A DNA stretch of 40,683 nucleotides from positions 1-40,683 of the forward strand of contig NZ_LDTF01000099.1 of assembly GCF_001477495.1 (NCBI RefSeq). The letters are read 5' to 3'. The position numbers and the translations under genes are program-made. This document shows positions 8,345-16,408 of this stretch, piece by piece. Origin of the DNA: Sphingomonas yabuuchiae (lineage in GTDB: Bacteria; Pseudomonadota; Alphaproteobacteria; Sphingomonadales; Sphingomonadaceae). The notes below the pieces were generated by a model that was given only the letters and a program-made list of their open reading frames with translations, was not told where the DNA came from and made no database searches. Position 1 is the stretch's first letter. Every line of letters begins with the position of its first letter.

Positions 8345-9753
8345 AGCCGGTACGCCGTGCGGACCAGACCGTTGGTCAGGGCATGGGCCAGCTCGACGGC
8401 TTCGTCCTCCTCCAGCCGATGCTCGGCAACGAGGCGTGCCAGGAAGCCGCAGTCGATCCGCCGTGCGACGTCATGCCGCGCCGGGATCGACAGGAAGGCG
8501 CGGGTGTCGTCGTTGAAGCCGACCGTGTTGTAGAAGCCCGCCGTCTCGGTCGTCATCTCGCGGAAGCGGCGCATCCCCTCCGGGCTGTCGTGGAACCACC
8601 AGGCGGGGCCCAGCTTCAGGCAGGGATAATGCCCGGCCAGCGGGGCCAGTTCGCGCGCATAGACGCTTTCGTCCAGCGTGAAGAGGATGATGGTCAGGTC
8701 GCGTTCGTTGCCGACCACGTCGAGCATGGGTTTCAGCGCATGGACGTAATCGGTGCGCATCGGCATGTCGGCGCCCTTGTCGCGCCCATGGCTGGCGAAC
8801 AGGCCCGCATTATGGTTGCGGAACGAGCCGGGGTGGATCTGCATCGTCATGCCGTCCGCGACGCTCATCTTGGCCATCTCGGTCAGCATCTGCGCGCGGA
8901 AGAGTTCGGCATCGGCGGGCGTCCAGCCGCCGCCGACGATCTTTGCGAACAGTGCCTCGCACTCGGCGGTCGACAGGTTCGCGGTGGCCGCCGTCGGATG
9001 GCCGTGATCGGTCGCCGTCGCGCCCAACGCGCGAAAGGCGGCGCGGCGCTTGGCATGGGCGGCGAGATAGCCGGACCAGCTATGGACATCCTCGCCGGTC
9101 AGCTCGGCGAAGCGCTGCATGGCGCCTGTGAACTGTTCATGCTCGACATCGATCACGCTGTCGGGGCGATAGGTGGTGATGACGCGACCCTGCCAGCCCG
9201 ACGCCCGGATCGCCTGGTGATGCACCAGCGGATCGTCCGCGCCTTCGGTCGTCGCCAGGCATTCGATGCGGAACCGCTCGAACAGCGCGCGCGGGCGGAA
9301 GGCGGGGGTGGCGAGCGCCTCGCCGATCGCGTCGAAATAACGGTCGGCGGTCGCTTCCTCCAGCGCCTCGTCGAAACCGAAGACCTCGGCGAACACATGG
9401 TCGAGCCACATGCGCGACGGCGTGCCGCGGAACAGGTGATAGTGGGACGCGAACAGCTTCCACGCCGCGCGCGGATCGGTCGCCGGGCGTCCGCCGCGAT
9501 GCGGGATACCCAGATCGTCGAGCGCGATGCCTTGGCTGTAGAGCATCCGGAAGACATAATGGTCGGGCGCGAGCAGCAGGTCGCTGGCGTCGGCCCAGGG
9601 CTCGTCGGTCGCGAACCAGCGCGGATCGGTATGGCCGTGCGGGCTGATGATCGGCAGGTCCGCGACTTCGGCATAGAGCGTCCGCGCGATGCCGCGCGTC
9701 GTCGGATCGGCGGGCAGCAGCCGGTCGGGGTGGAGTTCCAGCTTGCGGGTCAT
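8341..9753 (-). CDS. uxaC: glucuronate isomerase
   Basis: It converts D-glucuronate to D-fructuronate (and galacturonate to tagaturonate) in the cytoplasm. The 470-residue protein starts like UxaC (LHPDRLLPADP), carries the metal-binding ISPHGHTDP motif (His39 and His41) of the amidohydrolase-like fold, and shows conserved segments such as RMLYSQGI, GPAWWFHDSPEGMRRF and FVGFND-like VGFNDDTRAFLSIPARHD towards the C-terminus. It is the middle gene of uxuA-uxaC-uxuB, with 4-nt overlaps on both sides, so the three enzymes are probably made together. No promoter is visible within the operon. Confidence 0.95.
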   Translation of the reverse strand: MTRKLELHPDRLLPADPTTRGIARTLYAEVADLPIISPHGHTDPRWFATDEPWADASDLLLAPDHYVFRMLYSQGIALDDLGIPHRGGRPATDPRAAWKLFASHYHLFRGTPSRMWLDHVFAEVFGFDEALEEATADRYFDAIGEALATPAFRPRALFERFRIECLATTEGADDPLVHHQAIRASGWQGRVITTYRPDSVIDVEHEQFTGAMQRFAELTGEDVHSWSGYLAAHAKRRAAFRALGATATDHGHPTAATANLSTAECEALFAKIVGGGWTPADAELFRAQMLTEMAKMSVADGMTMQIHPGSFRNHNAGLFASHGRDKGADMPMRTDYVHALKPMLDVVGNERDLTIILFTLDESVYARELAPLAGHYPCLKLGPAWWFHDSPEGMRRFREMTTETAGFYNTVGFNDDTRAFLSIPARHDVARRIDCGFLARLVAEHRLEEDEAVELAHALTNGLVRTAYRL

Positions 9754-10952
9754 GCGGTCAGCTCCAGTTCGGCCGGAGCCGTGTTCGCGTTCAGCCCCAG
9801 CATGTGCACGATTCCCCGTTCCAGCCCACGCAGTTCCGCCAGCCCGCGCATCCGGCCCAGCAAGGAATAGCCGGGGTTGGAGCTGCGATGAAGGTCGTCC
9901 ATCATCCGGTGGCCATGGTCGGGGCGCATCACGATGGCGCGGTTTTGCGTGTGCGAAATCTCGACCACCGCCTGCATCACCTGGGTCATGCGGGCATGGC
10001 CGCCCAGATGCTCGGCCTCGTGGAAATTGCGCTCACCCGCTTCCCAGCCGACCGAACGCAGGTGAAGGAAGTCGATCCGGTCGGCAAAGCGGCGGACCAT
10101 CGCGGGCAGGTCATTGTCCGGCCGCGCGCCGAACGATCCGGTGCAGAAGCACAGCCCATTCGCCAGCGACGGCACGGCGGCATAGAGGTGCTCCAGATCC
10201 TCCGCCGTGCTGACCACGCGCGGCAGGCCGAAAATGGGGAAGGGGGGATCGTCGGGATGGACGACCAGTGTGATGCCGACCTCTTCGGCGATCGGGCAGA
10301 CCGCGCGCAGGAAGGCGATATGGTTGGCCCGCAGCGCCTCGGCGTCGATCCCGGCATAGGTGTCGATCGCGCGCTGGAAGGCGGGCGAGTCGAAGCTTTC
10401 CTCACTGCCGGGCAGTCCCGCGATGATCGTGCGTTCGAGCTTGTGGCGTTCCTTCGGCGACATGGCGGCGAAACGCTCGGCGGCAGCGGCGCGGACGGCC
10501 TCGGAGTAATCCGCCTCGGCCCCCGGACGGCGCAGGATGTGAATGTCATAGGCCGCGACCGCTGCCCATTCGAAGCGCAGTGCGGTCGCGCCGTCGGGCA
10601 ACTGCCAGTCCAGATCGGTGCGCGTCCAGTCGAGCAGCGGCATGAAATTATAGGTGACGGTCCGCACTCCCTCGGCCGCCAGGTTGCGCAGGCTGTCGCC
10701 ATAAGCCTGGACGAGTTCGTCGGTCAGTTCGCCGCGCTTGATCGCGTCATGCACCGGCAGGCTTTCGACCGTCGACCAGCCCAGCCCGGCCGCCTCGATC
10801 ATCGCCCGCCGCTCGGCGATCGCCGCACGCGGCCAGACCACGCCGTTGGGGATTTCGTGCAGCGCCGTAACGACCTCGGTGGCGCCCGCCTGGCGGATGT
10901 GGGACAAGGCAATGGGGTCGGCGGGTCCGAACCACCGCATGGACTGGATCAT
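9750..10952 (-). CDS. uxuA: D-mannonate dehydratase
   Basis: It dehydrates D-mannonate to 2-keto-3-deoxy-D-gluconate, which the KdgK encoded next door phosphorylates. From the ATG at 10952 it is 400 residues and begins MIQSMRWFGPADPI, aligning residue for residue with the MEQTWRWYGPNDPV start I recall for the E. coli enzyme. Family marks include GATEVVTALHEIPNGVVW, VHPDDPP, a CFCTGSFG segment and MRPDHGHRMMDD. The frame is open up to an ATG at 11018, but the extra residues look like untranslated leader; a GTG at 10958 has a better-spaced GAGGGA and is an alternative. It is the first gene of the operon and divergent from kdgK. Confidence 0.94.
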   Translation of the reverse strand: MIQSMRWFGPADPIALSHIRQAGATEVVTALHEIPNGVVWPRAAIAERRAMIEAAGLGWSTVESLPVHDAIKRGELTDELVQAYGDSLRNLAAEGVRTVTYNFMPLLDWTRTDLDWQLPDGATALRFEWAAVAAYDIHILRRPGAEADYSEAVRAAAAERFAAMSPKERHKLERTIIAGLPGSEESFDSPAFQRAIDTYAGIDAEALRANHIAFLRAVCPIAEEVGITLVVHPDDPPFPIFGLPRVVSTAEDLEHLYAAVPSLANGLCFCTGSFGARPDNDLPAMVRRFADRIDFLHLRSVGWEAGERNFHEAEHLGGHARMTQVMQAVVEISHTQNRAIVMRPDHGHRMMDDLHRSSNPGYSLLGRMRGLAELRGLERGIVHMLGLNANTAPAELELTA

Positions 10953-11018
10953 CAACACGGCCGCTATTCCCTCGTCCCAAATCGCCTTTTCTCTGCGGTT
11001 AGCGGTAGCATTGGGCAT

Positions 11019-11091
11019 TCGGATTGACCAGTTACAAATTTTGGCCTTGCCACTATTGGGGTGAAGCCTGAGATCGATAGGAGAGAAGTGG
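11019..11091. promoter_or_regulatory. divergent uxuA/kdgK control region with partial palindrome
   Basis: On the + strand TTGACC (11024-11029) could be a -35 element for kdgK, but no good -10 is at the right distance. The stretch 11026-11046 (gacca...ttggcc) reads on the minus strand as ggCCAAAATT...GGTC and shares CCAAAATT plus GGTC with the perfect palindrome at 12005-12018, after kdgK. This makes it a candidate operator for a hexuronate regulator that is not encoded here. Confidence 0.35.
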
Positions 11092-11991
11092 ATGCGGATC
11101 GTCGTCGTCGGGGAAGGGATGATCGAATTGTCGCGCGCGGACGGCGGGTTGTGGCGGCTGGGTCATGGCGGCGACACGCTGAACACCGCGATCCATCTGG
11201 CACGGATGGATCGCGACGTCCGCTATGTGACCGCCTTGGGCGACGATCCGTTCAGCGCGACTTTGCTTCAGGACTGGACGGCCGAGGGCATCGACACCAG
11301 TCTGATTCTGCGCGATCCGACACGGATGCCGGGCCTGTACGCGATCACCACCGACGAGGCGGGCGAGCGCAGCTTTTCCTATTGGCGGGGACAAAGCGCC
11401 GCGCGGCGTACCCTGTCCCTTTCGGGCAGCGAGGCGGTGATGGCTCAGGCGGAGCAGGCCGATCTGCTCCTCTATTCGCTCATTACCCTCGCGATCCTGG
11501 ACGAGCCGAGCCGGGAGCATCTGTTCGATCTGGCGCAGCGGGTCCGCGCGCGGGGCGGTCGGGTCGCGTTCGACGGCAATTACCGTCCCCGCCTGTTCGC
11601 CAGCCAGGACGAGGCACGCGATCTGTGCCGCCGGGCGATCGGCGGCTGCGATATCGGCCTGCCGACGTTGGAGGACGAGGCGATGCTGGTCGACGCCAAG
11701 TCCGCCGAAGAGGTGCAGGGTCGCTGGCAAAGCCTGGGAGCGGCCGAGGTCGTGGTGAAGCTGGGGGCCGACGGATGCCTCGTCACCGGCGTCGGCCTCG
11801 TCCCGCCGCCCGAGCGCCTCAGCCCTCGTGATACCAGCGGGGCGGGAGATGCGTTCAACGCGGGCTATCTGGGGGCGCGGCTGGACGGATTGTTGCCGGC
11901 CGAGGCGGCGGTGCGGGGGCACAGGCTGGCTGGGTGGACGGTGATGCGTTCGGGAGCGATTCCGGCACGGGATGACGACTTGCCGCGCTGA
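11092..11991 (+). CDS. kdgK: 2-keto-3-deoxygluconate kinase, PfkB family
   Basis: It phosphorylates 2-keto-3-deoxy-D-gluconate to KDPG with ATP, the last step of the hexuronate branch before the Entner-Doudoroff aldolase. The 299-residue protein begins MRIVVVGEGMIELS and has the ribokinase-fold sugar-binding segment LGHGGDTLNTAIHLARM. The PfkB signature DTSGAGDAFNAGYLGA has D253 as the likely catalytic base. AGGAGA lies 8 bases before the ATG. It is transcribed away from uxuA. PfkB kinases vary in substrate; the context makes KDG the clear choice. No KDPG aldolase gene is in the window. Confidence 0.93.
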   Translation: MRIVVVGEGMIELSRADGGLWRLGHGGDTLNTAIHLARMDRDVRYVTALGDDPFSATLLQDWTAEGIDTSLILRDPTRMPGLYAITTDEAGERSFSYWRGQSAARRTLSLSGSEAVMAQAEQADLLLYSLITLAILDEPSREHLFDLAQRVRARGGRVAFDGNYRPRLFASQDEARDLCRRAIGGCDIGLPTLEDEAMLVDAKSAEEVQGRWQSLGAAEVVVKLGADGCLVTGVGLVPPPERLSPRDTSGAGDAFNAGYLGARLDGLLPAEAAVRGHRLAGWTVMRSGAIPARDDDLPR

Positions 11992-12004
11992 TGGATTTTG
12001 GACT

Positions 12005-12027
12005 GACCAAAATTGGTCGGTCGGTCA
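12005..12027. promoter_or_regulatory. palindrome GACCAA-AA-TTGGTC with GGTC repeats
   Basis: A perfect 6-bp inverted repeat with a 2-base centre (12005-12018), followed by two more GGTC units at 4-base spacing (12019-12026). It sits 14 bases after the kdgK stop. The pattern resembles operators of TetR- or GntR-type repressors, but no regulator gene is adjacent. Confidence 0.35.
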
Positions 12028-12074
12028 TGGAGTAGGCCCATTTAGAACGGGATGACGAGTGGTCGACGCAAGTT

Positions 12075-12227
12075 CAACCCCTCCCCTTCAGGGGAGGGGT
12101 TGGGGTGGGGCATCACCACAGGCATGGCGTTTGCGGAAGCGCCCCACCCCTGGCCCCTCCCCTGGAGGGGAGGGGGGATTAATCTGACGTCACCCTGCTC
12201 TAGCTCCTCCCCTGAAGGGCGGGGGGC
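12075..12227. repeat. CTCCCC-family repeat, variant copy with extra hairpin
   Basis: Hairpin CCCCTCCCCTTCAGGGGAGG opens the element and CCCCTCCCCTGGAGGGGAGG closes it near 12177. Inside, ggggtggggc and gccccacccc form a second nested inverted repeat. A third, slightly decayed hairpin (ctcctcccctgaagggcggg) follows at 12203-12227. It lies between the convergent kdgK and rplA genes. Confidence 0.7.
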
Positions 12228-12261
12228 AAAATACGCTTGTTCCCACCGCCAGATCCATCCC

Positions 12262-12348
12262 CCGTTCGCACTAAGCGAAGTCGAGGTGCACGGGATTCGT
12301 TCGCGGCGTGGCTGAAGCGTGGCCTTCGACTTCGCTCAGGCTGAACGG
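12262..12348. repeat. GCGAAGTCGA-type paired repeat, copy 1
   Basis: The arms CCGTTCGCACTAAGCGAAGT and ACTTCGCTCAGGCTGAACGG are imperfect inverted copies about 40 bases apart, and each arm can fold on itself (GCGAAGTCGA). A single arm of the same family is at 32255-32287. It lies between convergent genes. Confidence 0.7.
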
Positions 12349-12388
12349 AGCGGCGGGAGGTGGGGCGCGCGCCGCCCCCACACACACG

Positions 12389-12421
12389 AAAAAGGGGGCC
12401 GGAACCTCGGTTCCGACCCCC
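12389..12421 (-). terminator. rho-independent terminator of rplKA
   Basis: Read on the minus strand, the GGGGGTCGGAACC arm and its complement GGTTCCGGCCCCC flank a 2-base loop and are followed by five Ts. It starts about 30 bases after the rplA stop codon. The strong stem and T run mean that transcription stops here, so no rplJL-rpoBC block continues from rplA. Confidence 0.85.
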
Positions 12422-12452
12422 TGATCCTGTCAGCTTGCGCTGGCGGCGTCGG

Positions 12453-13145
12453 TTACGCGCCCGGGATTTCCGAGACGTTCACCTTGATGCCGCGGCCCAT
12501 CGTCGACGAGACGGCGACCTTGCGGACATACTTGCCCTTGGCGCCCGACGGCTTGGCCTTGATCAGAGCGTCGACCAGCGCGTCGAAGTTCGCGCGCAGG
12601 TCTTCCGCCGGGAACGACGCCTTGCCGATGCCCGAATGGATGATGCCGGCCTTCTCGACGCGGTACTCGACCTGGCCGCCCTTGGCCGCCTTGACGGCTT
12701 CGGCGACGTTCATGGTCACGGTGCCGAGCTTCGGGTTCGGCATCAGGCCCTTGGGGCCCAGCACCTTGCCGAGGCGACCGACGACGCCCATCATGTCCGG
12801 GGTCGCGATGCAGCGATCGAAGTCGATGGTGCCGCCCTGGATGGTTTCCATCAGGTCCTCGGCGCCCACGACGTCCGCACCAGCGGCGCGTGCTTCATCA
12901 GCCTTCGCGCCCTTGGCGAACACGCCGACGCGAACGGTCTTGCCGGTGCCCTTGGGCAGGGTGACGACGCCACGGACCATCTGGTCGGCGTGGCGCGGGT
13001 CAACGCCCAGGTTGACGGCGACTTCGATCGTCTCGTCAAACTTCGAGGTCGCGTTGGTGCGCGCCAGCGTGATCGCTTCGTCGATGCCGTGCAGCTTCTC
13101 GGCGTCGATCTGGACCGACTTCTGCTTCTTGGTCAGCTTGGCCAT
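12453..13145 (-). CDS. rplA: 50S ribosomal protein L1
   Basis: L1 is the large-subunit protein that forms the mobile L1 stalk beside the E site and acts as a translational repressor of its own operon in other bacteria. The 230-residue protein shows the family hallmarks: [21 protein letters not shown] near the N-terminus as two adjacent blocks, [13 protein letters not shown], and the signature [12 protein letters not shown] in the middle. The length is normal. It starts 4 bases after the rplK stop, with GGAGGG inside the end of rplK as ribosome binding site. A strong terminator follows directly. Confidence 0.98.
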   Translation of the reverse strand: MAKLTKKQKSVQIDAEKLHGIDEAITLARTNATSKFDETIEVAVNLGVDPRHADQMVRGVVTLPKGTGKTVRVGVFAKGAKADEARAAGADVVGAEDLMETIQGGTIDFDRCIATPDMMGVVGRLGKVLGPKGLMPNPKLGTVTMNVAEAVKAAKGGQVEYRVEKAGIIHSGIGKASFPAEDLRANFDALVDALIKAKPSGAKGKYVRKVAVSSTMGRGIKVNVSEIPGA

Positions 13146-13149
13146 GATC

Positions 13150-13581
13150 TCAGCCCTCCACCACTTCGAGGCCCATCGCGCGGGCGGAGCCTTCGATGAT
13201 CTTGGTCGCAGCCTCGATATCGTTGGCGTTCAGGTCCTTCATCTTGACCTGGGCGATTTCCGCGAGCTTCGAGCGCGCGATCTTGCCCGCCGACACCTTG
13301 CCCGGCTCCTTCGAGCCCGACTTCAGGTTGGCCGCCTTCTTGATGAGGTAGGTCGCAGGCGCGGTCTTCGTCTCGAACGAGAACGAACGGTCGGCATAGA
13401 CGGTGATGACGGTGGGCAGCGGCGTGCCCTTCTCGACTTCGCCGGTCTGCGCGTTGAACGCCTTGCAGAATTCCATGATGTTCACACCGCGCTGACCCAG
13501 CGCCGGGCCGATCGGCGGCGAGGGGTTGGCGGCGCCTGCAGGGACCTGCAGCTTGATATAGCCGGTAATCTTCTTTGCCAT
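13150..13581 (-). CDS. rplK: 50S ribosomal protein L11
   Basis: L11 is the GTPase-centre protein of the large subunit, needed for factor binding and for the stringent response through RelA. The 143-residue protein has [20 protein letters not shown], the L11 N-terminal motif, then [15 protein letters not shown], and the C-terminal rRNA-binding domain ([20 protein letters not shown]). It is the first gene of an rplK-rplA pair. In most bacteria secE-nusG sits directly upstream; here three + strand genes intervene, so rplK must have its own promoter within 13582-13823, which I could not identify with confidence. Confidence 0.98.
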   Translation of the reverse strand: MAKKITGYIKLQVPAGAANPSPPIGPALGQRGVNIMEFCKAFNAQTGEVEKGTPLPTVITVYADRSFSFETKTAPATYLIKKAANLKSGSKEPGKVSAGKIARSKLAEIAQVKMKDLNANDIEAATKIIEGSARAMGLEVVEG

Positions 13582-13823
13582 GTCACTCTCTTTTCGAGTC
13601 TAGCGGTCGTGACGGGCGCGTGGCGTACGCCAGCACACCCTCCCGCAAGGGTTCCGTCGCAAGATGCTAGGGAAGCGCGGGCCGATAGCCGAAAACGGGA
13701 GAAATGGCAAGGCCAGCATTGCGCTTGTCAGGCCCGATCCGGCCATGTCAGTCTCGGGTCATGATGGACGACTCGGTCGAGGGAGCGACCGGTTCCGCCA
13801 TCGCTCGAACGGGGGTTCGACAC

Positions 13824-14582
13824 ATGCGACGGGGATGGGGTGCGCTGGCCTGTGCGGCGGCGCTGACGATGGCGGCCACGCCGCTGGCGGCACAGGAAAA
13901 GACCGGCAACAAGCCCGGTTTCACGCTGGCCCCCGGCACCGCGACCATCGTCCTGATGCGGCCAGAAATCGCGGTCGGCGCGCAATCGACCGGCGGGTCG
14001 TACGAACCCAATGCCGACTGGACCGACCAGGCGCGCGAGAATCTGGGCAAGGCGCTCGCGGACGCGCAAGGCCGGCTGGGCAACCGGGTCGTCAACCATG
14101 TCGAGCCGGTCGGGCAGGGCGCGGCCACGGCGCATGAATATCGTGCGCTGTTCACCGCACTGGCCGACTCGGTCCAGACGTATCAGTTCTTCCCGGGCAA
14201 TCGCCTGCCCACCAAGAAGCGCGACGACAGTTTCCTGTGGTCGATCGGGTCCGAGGTCGCGAAACTGCCGGGCGTGCAGGGCGCCGACTATGCGCTCTTC
14301 GTGACGACCGAGGATCATTATGGTTCGACCGGGCGCAAGCTGCTCCAGCTGTTCGCTGCGGGGGTGGCTGGTGTCGGTGTGAGTTCGGGCGTGCACAAGG
14401 GCTATGCCGGGTTGATCGACCTGAAGACGGGCGATCTGGTCTGGCTGAACGCCGACCTCGCCATGGGCGGTGATGTCCGTACGCCCGAGGGCGCGGCCAA
14501 GCGCGTGTCGCAACTGCTGGAGGGTTTTCCGGGCAAGCCGGTCGAGACGCCCGCCGCCGCATCCCAGACAGCCGCGCGCTGA
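13824..14582 (+). CDS. exported protein of unknown function, cassette gene 1
   Basis: From the ATG at 13824 the protein is 252 residues with a clear Sec signal peptide (RGWGALACAAALTMAATPLAAQ). The frame is open to 13704, but the extra 40 residues would bury the signal, so the later start is preferred. The mature part contains GADYALFVTTEDHYGSTGRK, a glycine-rich hydrophobic stretch (LFAAGVAGVGVSSGVHKG) and GLIDLKTGDLVWLN. This last pattern recalls CsgG/GNA1162-like outer-membrane assembly proteins, where an activity is reported as built from component terms, but the likeness is weak and there is no lipobox. It begins a three-gene set with the M48 protease and a further exported protein, 12 bases from the next gene. 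Confidence 0.8.
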   Translation: MRRGWGALACAAALTMAATPLAAQEKTGNKPGFTLAPGTATIVLMRPEIAVGAQSTGGSYEPNADWTDQARENLGKALADAQGRLGNRVVNHVEPVGQGAATAHEYRALFTALADSVQTYQFFPGNRLPTKKRDDSFLWSIGSEVAKLPGVQGADYALFVTTEDHYGSTGRKLLQLFAAGVAGVGVSSGVHKGYAGLIDLKTGDLVWLNADLAMGGDVRTPEGAAKRVSQLLEGFPGKPVETPAAASQTAAR

Positions 14583-14594
14583 GGGGCCGGAATC

Positions 14595-15758
14595 ATGGCT
14601 GGATGGATGATCGCCGCGGCACTGGCGGGTGCGGCTCTAGGCGCGGGCGCGTCGGATCGGCTTGCGCCGCTGCCGCCTTACAGTGCGGCCTATACGCCGA
14701 CGACCGTCGATGAACGGGGGCTGTGGCAACAAACCGACGAGGCGGAGCGCGCCCTGCGCGACTCGCCCGCCGTGCTGCGTGACGCCGCGCTGAATGCCTA
14801 TATGGCCAAGGTCCTTTGCCGCTCGGTGGGTGAGGATCGGTGCAAGGGCGTGCGAATCTATGTGGTGCGCGCGCCGGTCTTCAATGCTTCCATGACGCCG
14901 AACGGCATGATGATCGTCTATACCGGCGCGCTGCTCCGGTTGCGTGACGAGGCCGAGTTGGCGGCGCTGCTCGGCCATGAGTTCGGGCATTTCGAGATGC
15001 GCCACACCCTGGCCAGTTTTCGCCGGGGGCGGACGATCGGCGACATCATCGCCTGGACCAGCGTGCTCTCGCCCTACAGCACCTTGCCGGTCAGCCTGAT
15101 CCAGCTGCATTTCTCCTATAACCGTGCTCAGGAGACCGAGGCCGACCTGATGGGCCTGCGCTATCTGACGGCGGCGGGCTATCGGCCGCTTGCCGCCTCG
15201 CGTATCTGGGAGCGGCTGATGGCCGAGCAGGATGCGACCGCTCTGGGCCGCAAGCGGCATGTCACGCATCGCTATTCGGCGGGCTTCTTCGCCGATCATC
15301 CGACCGAGCTGACTCGCGCCACCTATCTGCGCGAGGCGGCGGGGGCGGATGGGGAGCGCGGCGACGAGTCGCGCGATGCGTTCCTCATCGCGATGCGGCC
15401 ATGGCGCGCGAGCTTCCTGGCCGACCAGATCAAGCTCAACGATTTCGGCGGCTCGGAATATCTGCTGGGCGAACTGGCGGGCGGGCAATGGACGCCCGAC
15501 CTGTTGCTGACGCGCGGCGAACTCTATCGCGAGCGCGGTAACCCCCGCGATCTGGTCAGCGCGGCGCAATTCTATCAACAGGCGATCGATGCGGGCTGCA
15601 CCGATCCGATCGCCTGGCGCGGGCTGGGCCTGTCCCTCCTGCGTGGGCAACAGGAAGCGGCGGGGCGGGCGGCGCTGAAAACCTATCTGGAGCGGGCCCC
15701 GCAGGCGAGCGACCGCGCGGCCATGGCGATGTTGATCGGGGAAGGGGGCGTGCAATGA
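14595..15758 (+). CDS. M48-family zinc metalloprotease with TPR-like C-terminus (BepA-like)
   Basis: A probable periplasmic protease. The 387-residue protein opens with a signal-like segment (MAGWMIAAALAGAALGAGAS). The zinc motif HEFGH places ligands at His128 and His132 with catalytic Glu129, and the third ligand is Glu180 in NRAQETEADLMG, the standard M48 arrangement. Residues from about 290 contain helical repeats (LLTRGELYRERGNPRDLVSA, then AWRGLGLSLLRGQ) that look like TPRs. This M48 plus TPR layout is that of BepA/YfgC, which helps or degrades outer-membrane proteins during assembly. The stop overlaps the start of the next gene by 4 nt. Function is inferred from architecture. Confidence 0.9.
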   Translation: MAGWMIAAALAGAALGAGASDRLAPLPPYSAAYTPTTVDERGLWQQTDEAERALRDSPAVLRDAALNAYMAKVLCRSVGEDRCKGVRIYVVRAPVFNASMTPNGMMIVYTGALLRLRDEAELAALLGHEFGHFEMRHTLASFRRGRTIGDIIAWTSVLSPYSTLPVSLIQLHFSYNRAQETEADLMGLRYLTAAGYRPLAASRIWERLMAEQDATALGRKRHVTHRYSAGFFADHPTELTRATYLREAAGADGERGDESRDAFLIAMRPWRASFLADQIKLNDFGGSEYLLGELAGGQWTPDLLLTRGELYRERGNPRDLVSAAQFYQQAIDAGCTDPIAWRGLGLSLLRGQQEAAGRAALKTYLERAPQASDRAAMAMLIGEGGVQ

Positions 15759-16342
15759 AGGGTTTCAAGGTCGCGGTGATCGGACTGGCGCTGGTCGCGG
15801 CGCCCGTGGCGGCGGGCAACAAGCTGATCCCGGCGGGACAGCCCGTGGCGGTCGCCAAATCGGTGCTGACGGTCACGCCCTCGGTCGAATGGAACAAGCT
15901 GGGCGCACGGCCGGGGCGCAATTCGGAGACATGGACCTTCGACGGCGACGCGCTGAACGATCTGACCTTCTACGGCGGGATCGAACCCGAACAGACGCTG
16001 TTCCGCGAGGTCAGCAAGCGCACCAAGCCGTTGCCGCGTGTCAAGGCGACGATGCTGGTGACGGACATCCCGACTCTGGTCGAGAACAGCTATCGCATCG
16101 CGCTCGACACCCCGCTGTTCACCGTGGACGGGATGGAGCCGATGGCCTTTGCGGGCAAGCCGGGCATCCGCTTCACCTACAGCTTCACCCGACTGAAAGA
16201 GGACCTGCCGCGCAAGGGTGAGGGGCGCGGGGCGATGATCGGCGGCAAATTGTACCTGATCACCTTCGAGGCGCCCCGGCTGCATTATTTCGACGCCGGG
16301 GTGGCGGCGTTCCGGCAGGTGGCGGACAGCGCCAAGCTGTAG
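15755..16342 (+). CDS. exported protein of unknown function, cassette gene 3
   Basis: A 195-residue protein with a signal peptide (FKVAVIGLALVAAPVAA). I recognise no domain. The mature part is rich in beta-prone segments, for example ETWTFDGDALNDLTFYGGI, FTVDGMEPMAFAGKPGIRF and GKLYLITFEAP, and ends in a helix. Its ATG lies inside the stop region of the M48 gene (4-nt overlap), so the two are translationally coupled and likely act together. It is followed by a terminator shared with nusG. A substrate, adaptor or partner role for the protease is possible but unproven. Confidence 0.8.
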   Translation: MKGFKVAVIGLALVAAPVAAGNKLIPAGQPVAVAKSVLTVTPSVEWNKLGARPGRNSETWTFDGDALNDLTFYGGIEPEQTLFREVSKRTKPLPRVKATMLVTDIPTLVENSYRIALDTPLFTVDGMEPMAFAGKPGIRFTYSFTRLKEDLPRKGEGRGAMIGGKLYLITFEAPRLHYFDAGVAAFRQVADSAKL

Positions 16343-16352
16343 GATGCCAGAT

Positions 16353-16394
16353 ACGAAAAGGGCCGGTGGCGTCGCCGCCCCGGCCCGTTTTCGT
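16353..16394. terminator. bidirectional terminator between cassette gene 3 and nusG
   Basis: The arms ACGAAAAGGGCCGG (16353-16366) and CCGGCCCGTTTTCGT (16380-16394) pair with one bulged base. A-rich and T-rich flanks inside the arms give a T run on either strand, so the hairpin can end both the + strand cassette and the secE-nusG transcript on the minus strand. Confidence 0.8.
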
Positions 16395-16408
16395 CGGATG
16401 GTCCGAAC

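Noticed and set aside
11992..12060. TetR operator with adjacent regulator
   Set aside because: The palindrome at 12005-12018 looks like an operator, but no regulator gene adjoins it; kept only as a candidate site.
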